From: Pseudomonadota bacterium
GTDB taxonomy: Bacteria > Pseudomonadota > Gammaproteobacteria > Steroidobacterales > Steroidobacteraceae
Direction of reading: 5' to 3'
NCBI GenBank assembly: GCA_028067895.1
Contig: JAPTUI010000308.1
Span: 1 to 7,037, forward strand
DNA: 7,037 nucleotides
Part shown: positions 1 through 6,330 of the stretch, one piece after another
How the letters are laid out: every line of letters starts with the position of its first letter
Numbering within the stretch: the first letter of the stretch is position 1
Program-made: the position numbers and the translations under genes
Notes under the pieces: generated by a model
Told to the model about the DNA's origin: nothing
The model's input: only the letters and a program-made list of their open reading frames with translations
Databases searched by the model: none

Positions 1-110
1 ACGGCCGCGGCCATCTGCGGCGTCGAGACGCTGGCCATCGGCGCCTGGATGATCGGCCAGTCGATCTGGAGCAGCTCGAGCAGGCGGCGGGTTGCCTCAG
101 GGGTGTGCAT
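1..110 (-). CDS. Nitronate monooxygenase-like protein, N-terminal fragment (runs off left edge)
   Basis: Reading leftward from an ATG at 110, 36 complete codons are open to the window edge. They contain PIIQAPMA (residues 19-26) followed by STPQMAAAV. This matches the first beta strand of the nitronate monooxygenase (2-nitropropane dioxygenase) TIM barrel, where PIIQAPMAG packs against FMN and is followed by a TPELAAAVS-like helix. Family members are cytoplasmic FMN enzymes that oxidise alkyl nitronates such as propionate-3-nitronate; many homologues have unknown substrates. The residue after PMA is Ser here rather than the usual Gly. The ATG lies the usual short distance before the motif. 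No clear Shine-Dalgarno sequence precedes it, but the stop of the upstream FUSC gene is only 42 nt away in the same direction, so co-transcription and perhaps coupled translation are likely. Only about a tenth of the protein is visible, so family assignment rests on one strong motif. Confidence 0.75.
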   Translation of the reverse strand, partial: MHTPEATRRLLELLQIDWPIIQAPMASVSTPQMAAA

Positions 111-152
111 GGAGACGCTCGCGCGGGGTAAGGATCGCAAGCGCACGCGCCG

Positions 153-749
153 TCACGAGCGGCTCTGGCGCAGCCGCAGCAGCCGCTCGGCCGGAAATCG
201 AGCGGCGAGCCAGACCGTGGCGACCCCGGCACAGACGCCCCAGCCGACTTCGCTGACGCGCGCGATGAGCATCTGCTCGGCGCTGCCGGCATGCGGCACC
301 AGGAGAATGATCGTCGCCGTAATGCCCGCCAGGCGGCTCGCAGAGCCCATGTTGAGCGCCCAGCACACGATGACCGAGAGCACGACGGCGGTCGAGTATG
401 CCGCGAGATCGTGGCCCAGTGCCAGAAGTGCGCCGATCCCGGAAAGCCCCCCGATGGCCGCACCGACGAACTGATCGCGCGCAGTGGACCGGGTGGCCTG
501 AAACTCCGTTTGCACGACGGCGATTGCCGTGATGGCGCTCCAGAAGCTCTCGCTGAGCCCCACGGCGCGGGCCGGAAGATAGGCGATGAGCGCAGTGCAC
601 GCCGAGAGGATGCCGAGGTGGGCCCCCGCGGCCATGCGACGCACAAATGGCGTGGTCCGACGCAGCTCGAGTAAGCGGATGTTCAGATCCGTGACGGCCG
701 AGCGCTCCGGACTGTAATGGTCGGCGGGCGCATGCGAGAGGTGTGGCAT
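153..749 (-). CDS. FUSC-family inner-membrane protein
   Basis: Encodes 198 residues. After a soluble N-terminus of about 38 residues come roughly six hydrophobic segments (about 41-60, 69-82, 93-112, 118-134, 140-153, 165-184), ending in a basic tail (RLLRLRQSRS). The segment ESFWSAITAIAVVQTEFQATRSTARDQFVGAAIGG (about 67-101) is the FUSC signature: a Trp-Ala-Ile-Thr helix, a VVQ turn, a T...R loop and a small-residue helix. FUSC modules occur in efflux-type proteins related to aromatic acid exporters and YccS; this one has only the membrane module. A longer reading from the ATG at 836 is possible. The ATG at 749 is preferred because GGGGA (761-757) sits 7 nt before it, the 29 extra residues look non-conserved, and a TATAAT at 851-846 would start transcripts almost on top of the 836 ATG. 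The nitronate monooxygenase gene follows 42 nt later. The transported substrate cannot be inferred. Confidence 0.85.
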   Translation of the reverse strand: MPHLSHAPADHYSPERSAVTDLNIRLLELRRTTPFVRRMAAGAHLGILSACTALIAYLPARAVGLSESFWSAITAIAVVQTEFQATRSTARDQFVGAAIGGLSGIGALLALGHDLAAYSTAVVLSVIVCWALNMGSASRLAGITATIILLVPHAGSAEQMLIARVSEVGWGVCAGVATVWLAARFPAERLLRLRQSRS

Positions 750-845
750 GGCAAAGTCCCCAGGGGGCTGAACGCCCGACGGATGTCGCTCGGCATTGCT
801 CGCGACGCTGAGCGAACCTCGCAACGGCGCAACCATGCGCCTGGA

Positions 846-851
846 ATTATA
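846..851 (-). promoter_or_regulatory. Candidate -10 box for the FUSC/nitronate monooxygenase operon
   Basis: The minus strand reads TATAAT from 851 to 846, a perfect sigma-70 -10 hexamer and unusual in this GC-rich sequence. It would place the transcript start near 839, giving a leader of about 90 nt before the preferred FUSC start at 749. No good -35 hexamer lies at 16-18 bp spacing and there is no extended -10 TG, so it may need an activator or be chance. Confidence 0.35.
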
Positions 852-970
852 GAGTTCGCGCTGGCGCTGCGCTCAGGAAATCGCTCGAGCGCGCACAGAC
901 GCCGGGCATGGGCTTCGCGCATCAAAGGGGGCTGCGCCGCGGCCGAGCTCGGGACGCCGTACGTCGCATC

Positions 971-992
971 GGTGCGTGTGTCGATATGCACC
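971..992 (+). other. Inverted repeat (hairpin or operator-like) before a small ORF
   Basis: GGTGCGT (971-977) pairs with ATGCACC (986-992), giving a 7-bp stem with one G-T wobble and an 8-nt loop. It ends two bases before the AGGAG ribosome-binding sequence at 995-999. It could be an operator in this divergent spacer, an RNA hairpin affecting the small ORF that follows, or a chance palindrome. Confidence 0.25.
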
Positions 993-1008
993 ACAGGAGT
1001 GTCGCGGT

Positions 1009-1092
1009 ATGTGGACGCGTGTCGGCGGGGGTGTGATGCGTGAAGAGGATGCGATGGAACCTGACCGTGATCTGGCCGTCGAACCGAGGTAG
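1009..1092 (+). CDS. Possible 27-residue small protein or leader peptide
   Basis: A short frame opens at ATG 1009 and closes at TAG 1090-1092. AGGAG at 995-999, 9 nt before the ATG, is one of the better Shine-Dalgarno sequences in the window. The peptide starts MWTRVGGGVM and continues into a strongly acidic stretch (REEDAMEPDRDLAVEPR). It has no membrane segment, Cys pair or recognisable family. It ends 125 nt before the OpgC start, on the same strand, so it could be a leader peptide, an independent small protein, or the remnant of a broken gene. The rest of the spacer between the FUSC and OpgC genes (750-1217) has no other gene I can support. Support here is the ribosome-binding site and frame only; a 27-codon ORF can arise by chance in GC-rich DNA. 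Confidence 0.25.
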   Translation: MWTRVGGGVMREEDAMEPDRDLAVEPR

Positions 1093-1217
1093 AGCTGCTC
1101 TGCGGCGGCTATGCCGAGCCACGGTCACGATCGTGCTGTGGCATCGGATCGCACCAGTGCACGGCAACAGCGCGCCGTCGGGCCGCACATTTACCACCGA
1201 CCGCATGCAGGAGAAGG

Positions 1218-2375
1218 ATGGCGCGTCGCAACGACCTGGACGCCCTGCGGGGTACATTTTTGCTGTTGATGGCGGCGGTGCATCTGCCCACCGCGCTCAG
1301 CCCGTATGCGAACGAGCCGTTCGGCTATGCCTCGGCCGCTACGGGCTTCGTATTTTTGTCGGGATTTCTGGTCGGGGTCATCTACACGCCGCTGAGGGTT
1401 CAGCGTGGCCTCGACTACGTGCGCGGCCGGCTCTTGCATCGGGCCCGCACGCTCTATGGCTACCACCTGCTGCTGCTCGCGTTGATTTTCAGTGCGGCGG
1501 TGGCCGCGGTCCGTTGGTTCTCCAGCGCATCGCTCTACGATTATCTGGAAGTGTTCTTCCATCATCCCCTCTGGGCGCTCGCCAGCAGTCCGCTGCTCAT
1601 CTACAAGCCGCCCCTGCTCGACATCCTGCCGATGTACATCGTGTTTCTGCTCGTGACGCCGGCGATCCTGAGCGCTGGCGAGCGCATCGGCTGGTGGGCC
1701 GTTCTCAGTGGTTCGGTCGTGGTGTGGCTGTTCGCACAACTGCACGGGGCGCGTCTGCTGTATGGTTGGGTGTCCGGCGCCGGGGTGCCGCTGCCGCTCG
1801 ATGCATTCGGCGCATTCAACTGGTTCGGCTGGCAGCTCATCTGGGTATCGGGCGTGTGGATCGGCTCGGGGCAGCACCGGTGGGCGAGCGCGGACCTGCG
1901 CTGGACTCGCGCGCCGCTCGTTCTGGCGAGCGCCGCGGCAATCGTCGTCGTATTTCTCATCTGGCGCCATCATGCCGCGGTGCTCTCCGTGCAGGTCACG
2001 GATCGCTCGGCGCTGGTCGACAAGTGGAAGCTCGGCCCGCTGCGAATCCTCGATGCCGTGGCGCTCGGCCTCGTACTCACCCCGACGCTGTTGCCACTGC
2101 TGCGCCGGGCACGCGTGAAGGTGCTCGAATTGCTGGGCCGCAACTCCTTGCAGGTCTTCGCCGCGCACATTCCGGTGTGCGTGCTCGCCGATGCGCTGAT
2201 CGGACCCCCGCGGGCCCATGGGCCGAGCGCGCTCGCGCAGGTCCTGATCGTCGCGCTCATGGGGGTGGTGATGTTCGCGGTCGCTTGGCGCGCCGATGCG
2301 GTCCATCGGTCCCGGCACTCGAGCAGCCCGGTGCGCCTCGAGCGCGAGTCCGTGATCACCGAACGGGGTCATTGA
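1218..2375 (+). CDS. OpgC-family membrane acyltransferase-like protein
   Basis: The 385-residue product begins with RNDLDALRG (4-12) and a first helix leading to VHLPT (21-25). YASAATGFVFLSGFLVG (37-53) follows, the hallmark of the OpgC family (Pfam OpgC_C), which is related to acyltransferase-3 proteins. Later family blocks are PPLLDILPMYIVFLLVTP (131-148), FNWFGWQLIWVSG (200-212) and LLGRNSLQVFAAH (305-317). About ten hydrophobic segments span the protein, and a polar tail (about 361-385) ends it. OpgC proteins succinylate osmoregulated periplasmic glucans at the inner membrane, transferring acyl groups across it; conserved Asp8, Arg11 and His22 are candidate functional residues. The start is well supported by AGGAGA at 1209-1214 just before the ATG. 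No glucan backbone genes (opgG, opgH) are in view, so the true acceptor could be another surface glycan. The family call is strong; the succinyl-glucan role is inferred. Confidence 0.88.
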   Translation: MARRNDLDALRGTFLLLMAAVHLPTALSPYANEPFGYASAATGFVFLSGFLVGVIYTPLRVQRGLDYVRGRLLHRARTLYGYHLLLLALIFSAAVAAVRWFSSASLYDYLEVFFHHPLWALASSPLLIYKPPLLDILPMYIVFLLVTPAILSAGERIGWWAVLSGSVVVWLFAQLHGARLLYGWVSGAGVPLPLDAFGAFNWFGWQLIWVSGVWIGSGQHRWASADLRWTRAPLVLASAAAIVVVFLIWRHHAAVLSVQVTDRSALVDKWKLGPLRILDAVALGLVLTPTLLPLLRRARVKVLELLGRNSLQVFAAHIPVCVLADALIGPPRAHGPSALAQVLIVALMGVVMFAVAWRADAVHRSRHSSSPVRLERESVITERGH

Positions 2376-2532
2376 TGCCTAAGCCGCTGAATCTGAGCTG
2401 TTTTGCAGCGCTGCGTCGCCCAAAGGAGACGCGGCGCGGTCCCCGACAGGGCGTGCCGCGGTGCAAGCGCTCGTGCGCCAACTCGTGCAGCGCGTCACAG
2501 GCGATGCGATCGGTATGGACTATGGTTCATGC

Positions 2533-3246
2533 ATGTGCGAGCGATACGTACTGCCGGAACAGGATCTGGTCGAGCGTGAACTTGCCCCCCAGTGCAGGTG
2601 GTGGCGCTTCTCGGCGAGTTTCAACGTGGCGCCCACCCGGTACGTCCCGGCGGTGCGTCTCTATGCCGACCAGTCTGAAGCCGTGATGATGCGCTGGGGA
2701 CTGACCCCGGCGTGGGCCAAGGGCGACGCGTCGGCCGGTCTGTGGCTGCGTCTGGCGGTTGGATCGCTCGAGGACAGTCCGCTCTTTCGCGGTCCGTGGC
2801 TCAACAGCCAGCGCTGCATTCTGCCGTTCGCCGGGTTCTACACCTGGCGCTTGACCCCGGCGGGGTACCGCCAGCCCTATTTCGTTCACGCCAATGATCG
2901 CGCCGTGTTTGCGGTGGCGGGCATTTGGGACCGGACCGAGACGGAAGACGGGGACGTGATCGAGGGCTGCACGATCCTCACGGTGCCCTCGTGTGCGCCC
3001 ATCGAATCGATCCAGAGCGCCACGCGCGAGATGCCGGCGATCATCGCGGCCGAGGACGTCGAGACCTGGTTGCGCGGCACCCCGGTCGAGGCGCGTGCGC
3101 TGCTCAGAACGGCCCCGGAGGCACTGCTCGCCAGCCACGCGGTCAGCCCACGCATCAATTCGTTGGACTGCGACGATCCGGAACTCGTGCGGGCGGTCGG
3201 GCAATTCACTCCCCGGATATCGGCCACCGCGAGCGCCCGGCTCTAA
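2533..3246 (+). CDS. SRAP (YedK/HMCES-like) protein with divergent active site
   Basis: Encodes 237 residues. SRAP proteins use an N-terminal Cys2, exposed after Met removal, to form a thiazolidine crosslink with abasic sites in single-stranded DNA. The ATG at 2533 is chosen because it gives Met-Cys-Glu-Arg-Tyr, matching the family's MCGRY. An upstream GTG at 2461 would bury the Cys behind 24 residues. The fold is clear: NVAPT (31-35), RWGLTPAWAK (54-63), QRCILPFAGFYTW (93-105), QPYFVH (114-119), VAGIWDR (128-134), MPAIIAAEDVETWL (167-180) and a C-terminal VSPRINSLDCDDPELV. By eye alignment, however, the usual NAR-E motif is replaced (RLAVGS, 73-78), the Glu of GFYEW is Thr104, and the His of IHxRMP is Thr164. 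Gly3 is also Glu. The gene lies 157 nt after OpgC on the same strand, with no obvious ribosome-binding site and no LexA-like box noticed. It may bind DNA without canonical crosslinking chemistry. Confidence 0.87.
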   Translation: MCERYVLPEQDLVERELAPQCRWWRFSASFNVAPTRYVPAVRLYADQSEAVMMRWGLTPAWAKGDASAGLWLRLAVGSLEDSPLFRGPWLNSQRCILPFAGFYTWRLTPAGYRQPYFVHANDRAVFAVAGIWDRTETEDGDVIEGCTILTVPSCAPIESIQSATREMPAIIAAEDVETWLRGTPVEARALLRTAPEALLASHAVSPRINSLDCDDPELVRAVGQFTPRISATASARL

Positions 3247-3251
3247 CTCGA

Positions 3252-3306
3252 GCGCCCGCTGCGGGCGCCTCTCACTCGCAGGCTTCGCGGCCGGCCTGGC
3301 GCCGGC
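3252..3306. terminator. GC-rich hairpins in the convergent gap (possible bidirectional terminator)
   Basis: Two hairpins fill the gap between the convergent SRAP and antiporter genes. GCGCCCG (3252-3258) pairs with CGGGCGC (3262-3268) around a 3-nt loop, and GCCGGC (3290-3295) pairs with GCCGGC (3301-3306) around a 5-nt loop. Neither is followed by a T run on either strand, so they are not textbook intrinsic terminators. The position right after the SRAP stop favours a role in transcript ending or 3' end stability. Confidence 0.3.
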
Positions 3307-3339
3307 GGGAACGACTGGCCTGCACAAGCTCCGGGCCGA

Positions 3340-4620
3340 TCAGGCCTCGATACCGGCCGGCACCGGATAGCCCGCCCGGGGCAGCAGCACCCGGCGCAGC
3401 GGTCCGGTCATCACCGTCGTCACCACCGCCATGACGACCAGCATCGTGAAGACCTTCTGCGGGATGAATCCGAGATCGAAGCCGATGTTGAGCACGATCA
3501 GCTCCATCAGTGCCCGCGTATTCATCAGCGTGCCGAAGATCGTCGCTTCCAGCGGATTGAAACGGCCGGCACGCGCGGCCAGGTAAACCGGGATCATCTT
3601 GCCGAAGATCGACGCGGCCAGGATGAGCGTGAGCCACGTCCAGTCCGATGCGCTGGTCAGGCCGAGCACATTGGTGCGCAGCCCGGTGTACGTGAAGAAC
3701 ACCGGCAGAAAGAACACGAGCACGAACTTCCCAACCTGGGCTCGCCATGCGTCGACGAATGGTCGGTCGCGGTGAAAGAGCAGCCCCGCGAGGAAACCAC
3801 CGAAGATGGTGAAAATCCCGAGCTTCGAGGTACACAGACCCACGGCGAAGATCAGACAGATGACCACCGTCATCAGGTTGGGCGGCACGTGACCGTCTTT
3901 GACGGGCATGCGCACGAGCAGCCAGCGGCACACGCGGCTCAGCCCCAGCCACGCAACGGCCCCGAGCAGGGCGATGCCGCCGATTTGCACGGCAAGGCCG
4001 GTAGTCGAGAATCGCGCCGAGGCGTACGCAGAGATCCCCGCCAGCAGCACCCAGCCGGTCACGTCGTTGGCGGCCGCAGCCGCGATGGCCACGACCCCGA
4101 CCTCGGTGTGCGTCAGGTCGAATTCACGCAGGATCCGGCCGAGGATCGGCACGGCGGTGATCGCCAATCCCACGCCGACGAACAGGCTGTAGGTGAGCGG
4201 ATCGATCGAGGGGGCGAAGTGGTGCGCCGACAGTTCACCGATCCCGAATCCCAACCCGAACGGGACGCAGATCGACGCCGCGGCAATCGCGAGTGCGGCA
4301 TTTCGATTGCGCGCCTGCGTGAGGTGCCCGAACTCGAAGTCCGCACCGATCTGGAACATCAGCAGTACCAGGCCGATCTGGCTGATGATGGTAATGGGCA
4401 CAGAGGTGCCGGCACCGAACAACGCCATCGACGTGGCCGGAAAGAAGTGCCCGAACAACGAGGGCCCGAGCAGCAGCCCGGCAATGATTTCCCCGATCAC
4501 GCCCGGCTGTCCGAGGCGGCGCAGCACCTGATTGCCGATGCGCGCCACGGCGATCATGACGATCAGTTGCACTAAGACGCTGGAAAGCAGATGTTCCGTC
4601 TGGTCGACCGCTGAATGCAT
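3340..4620 (-). CDS. CPA2/CHX-like cation:proton antiporter (membrane domain only)
   Basis: Encodes 426 residues with 12-13 hydrophobic segments filling nearly the whole protein (Na+/H+ exchanger fold). Family marks are QPGVIGEIIAGLLLGPSLFG (38-57), IGLVLLMFQIGADFE (82-96), AITAVPILGRILREF (153-167), AAAANDVTGWVLLA (181-194) and LMNTRALMELIVLNIG (365-380). The Asn185-Asp186 pair is the expected ion-binding site, with Lys341 a candidate partner in a later helix. NTRxLMELIVLNIG followed by VMAVVTTVMTGPL is especially like plant and bacterial CHX-type K+/H+ exchangers; the residue after NTR is Ala where Gly is usual. There is no C-terminal nucleotide-binding RCK or USP domain, so it is shorter than KefB/KefC proteins. 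ATG 4620 is preferred over a TTG at 4647 because GGGGA (4634-4630) lies 9 nt before it. It is convergent with SRAP and divergent from the halogenase gene. Whether K+ or Na+ is carried cannot be told. Confidence 0.9.
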   Translation of the reverse strand: MHSAVDQTEHLLSSVLVQLIVMIAVARIGNQVLRRLGQPGVIGEIIAGLLLGPSLFGHFFPATSMALFGAGTSVPITIISQIGLVLLMFQIGADFEFGHLTQARNRNAALAIAAASICVPFGLGFGIGELSAHHFAPSIDPLTYSLFVGVGLAITAVPILGRILREFDLTHTEVGVVAIAAAAANDVTGWVLLAGISAYASARFSTTGLAVQIGGIALLGAVAWLGLSRVCRWLLVRMPVKDGHVPPNLMTVVICLIFAVGLCTSKLGIFTIFGGFLAGLLFHRDRPFVDAWRAQVGKFVLVFFLPVFFTYTGLRTNVLGLTSASDWTWLTLILAASIFGKMIPVYLAARAGRFNPLEATIFGTLMNTRALMELIVLNIGFDLGFIPQKVFTMLVVMAVVTTVMTGPLRRVLLPRAGYPVPAGIEA

Positions 4621-4678
4621 GCGTGCGGATCCCCAGCGCACTCGCAAGCAGCGCCCGCGAGGACGCCGCGCTCAGGCG

Positions 4679-4703
4679 CATAAAAATAGCAAATTTGGGT
4701 TTC
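4679..4703. promoter_or_regulatory. AT-rich patch in the divergent antiporter/halogenase spacer
   Basis: The 149-nt spacer 4621-4769 is GC-rich except for a run around CATAAAAATAGCAAATTT and the bases just after it, the most AT-rich stretch nearby. It sits about 65-90 bp before the halogenase start and about 60-85 bp before the antiporter start, where an UP element or regulator site for either gene could lie. A TAGTAT at 4729-4734 is a possible plus-strand -10, but no matching -35 is evident. Confidence 0.25.
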
Positions 4704-4769
4704 CGGCACGGCCCGCGAGCGCGTGCGGTAGTATCAGTATGAACGGGGTAGGGGGCTTCAGGCAAGACC

Positions 4770-6269
4770 GTGAACGACAGGCGAATTCGCAGCCTGGTGA
4801 TCGTCGGGGGCGGTACGGCGGGCTGGATGGCCGCGGCCGCACTCGCCAGGGCCTTGGCCGGCATGAACGTGCAGATCCGGCTGATCGAGGCCACCCGCAT
4901 CGAGCCGATCGGGGTGGGAGAGGCAACGATCCCGCCAATCATGGACTTCATCCGCCAGCTCGGCATCGACGAGAACGACCTGGTCCGACAGATCAAGGCG
5001 ACCTTCAAGCTCGGCATCGGCTTTCGTGACTGGACCCACCCGGGGGACTTTTACTTTCATCCCTTCGGCCCGGCCGGACCGGGAATCGGCCACCTCCCGT
5101 TCCAGGCGTACTGGCTGAAGATGCGCCTGGAGGGCAAGGCGCAGCGTCTGGAGGAATACTCGATTCAGGCGTCCGCGGCGCTGCGGGGGAGGTTTTCCCG
5201 ACCCGTGCATGCCCCCAATACGCCGCTGAACAAGCTGACCTATGCATTGCATTTCGATGCCGGCCGCTTCGCGCAGTACCTGTGCGGCTTTGCGCAGAAG
5301 CACGGTGTCCTGCGCACCGAAGGCTATGTCCGGCACGTCGCACTACGCGACGAGGACGGTTTCGTCGATTCCCTCACCCTCGAGTCAGGCGAGCAGGTGC
5401 ACGGCGATCTGTTCATCGATTGCAGCGGATTCCGGGGCGTGCTCATCGAGGAGGCGCTGCGCACCGGGTACGAGGACTGGAGCGCGTGGCTGCCCTGCGA
5501 CCGCGCCGTCCTGGTGCACAGTGAGCGCAACACCCCACCGAACCCCTATACCTTGGTGAGCGCACGGGAGGCCGGCTGGCAGTGGCAAATCCCGCTGCAG
5601 CACCGTGACGGGAACGGTTACATCTACAGCGGCGAATACTGCACCGATGAGGCGGCGCACGCGCTGCTGCTCGGCACACTCGCCGGGCGCGCCCTCAGCG
5701 AGCCGGTGACGCTGCGTTTCCGGCCCGGGCGGCGCAAGGCTGCGTGGAATAAGAACGTACTCGCCCTCGGCCTCGCCGCCGGCTTTTTAGAGCCGCTCGA
5801 AGCGACCTCGATCCACCTGATCCAGCGCGGCATCGCCATGCTGCTGAAGTTCTTTCCAGACCGGGATTTTTCCCCCGCCGACGTCGCTCGATACAATCGC
5901 ACGCTGGAAGCGGACTTCAGCGGCGTGCGTGATTTTCTGCTCCTGCATTACCGTCAGACCGAGCGCGACGGGGCGTTCTGGCGGCACTGTCGCGATCTTC
6001 CACTCACCCCGAACCTGCGCGAGAAGATCGAGCTGTTCCAGGGTCATGGACGACTGCTGCGCGAAGAGAACGAAATATTTCCGGTGCTCAGCTGGCTCGC
6101 CGTCCTCGTCGGGCAGCGGGTCCTGCCGCACCGCGCCGACCCGTTGGTCGACGGGGTGGATGCGAGCAAGATCCAGGCGCGCCTCGAGCAACTGCGCGCT
6201 TCGGTCCGCGAGAGTGTTGAGACCATGCCCACGCATGGGGAGTTCATCCAATCCGGCTGCGGACTGTGA
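4770..6269 (+). CDS. Tryptophan-halogenase-family flavin-dependent halogenase-like protein
   Basis: A complete 499-residue member of the flavin-dependent tryptophan halogenase family (PrnA-like length). Motifs in order: FAD-binding GGGTAGWM (13-20), IGVGEATIPPI (47-57), FKLGIGF with Lys80 at the position of PrnA Lys79, HPFG (97-100) matching PrnA His101/Phe103, the second FAD strand GDLFIDCSGFRG (212-223), the halogenase hallmark GWQWQIP (269-275, WxWxIP) and GLAAGFLEPLEATSIHLI (334-351) with Glu344 at PrnA Glu346. The position of PrnA Ser347 is Ala345. The C-terminal half is not like the Trp-binding part of PrnA, so the substrate is unknown; such homologues often accept other indoles or aromatics and need a separate flavin reductase, not visible here. 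The start is GTG, required because the Rossmann motif begins at residue 13 and the next Met is within it; AGG at 4760-4762 is 7 nt away. An exported small protein follows 61 nt downstream. Confidence 0.9.
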   Translation: MNDRRIRSLVIVGGGTAGWMAAAALARALAGMNVQIRLIEATRIEPIGVGEATIPPIMDFIRQLGIDENDLVRQIKATFKLGIGFRDWTHPGDFYFHPFGPAGPGIGHLPFQAYWLKMRLEGKAQRLEEYSIQASAALRGRFSRPVHAPNTPLNKLTYALHFDAGRFAQYLCGFAQKHGVLRTEGYVRHVALRDEDGFVDSLTLESGEQVHGDLFIDCSGFRGVLIEEALRTGYEDWSAWLPCDRAVLVHSERNTPPNPYTLVSAREAGWQWQIPLQHRDGNGYIYSGEYCTDEAAHALLLGTLAGRALSEPVTLRFRPGRRKAAWNKNVLALGLAAGFLEPLEATSIHLIQRGIAMLLKFFPDRDFSPADVARYNRTLEADFSGVRDFLLLHYRQTERDGAFWRHCRDLPLTPNLREKIELFQGHGRLLREENEIFPVLSWLAVLVGQRVLPHRADPLVDGVDASKIQARLEQLRASVRESVETMPTHGEFIQSGCGL

Positions 6270-6330
6270 TCGAGTTTGCCCAGATTCACCTTCCAACAAA
6301 GCCAAAATTCTGAACCGAACACTGAAATTG

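Noticed and set aside
1191..2372. 393-codon minus-strand frame opposite OpgC
   Set aside because: Exactly antisense to OpgC, rich in Arg, Gln, Glu and His, with no motif; an antisense artefact of the codon bias.
2388..2408. CTG and CAG half-sites as a possible LexA box before SRAP
   Set aside because: Spacing and inner bases do not match the CTGT-N8-ACAG consensus.
1040..2686. 548-codon plus-strand open frame spanning OpgC and the SRAP start
   Set aside because: It overlaps two genes with clear family motifs in other frames; its translation is Arg/Ala/Gly-rich low-information sequence typical of a GC-rich shadow.
2375..2686. ATG overlapping the OpgC stop by one base, open for 103 codons
   Set aside because: The overlap looks like translational coupling, but the frame runs through the SRAP gene out of frame and its product has no recognisable features.
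3772..4575. 267-codon plus-strand frame opposite the antiporter
   Set aside because: Antisense to a well-supported membrane protein; His/Asp/Arg-rich translation typical of such shadows.
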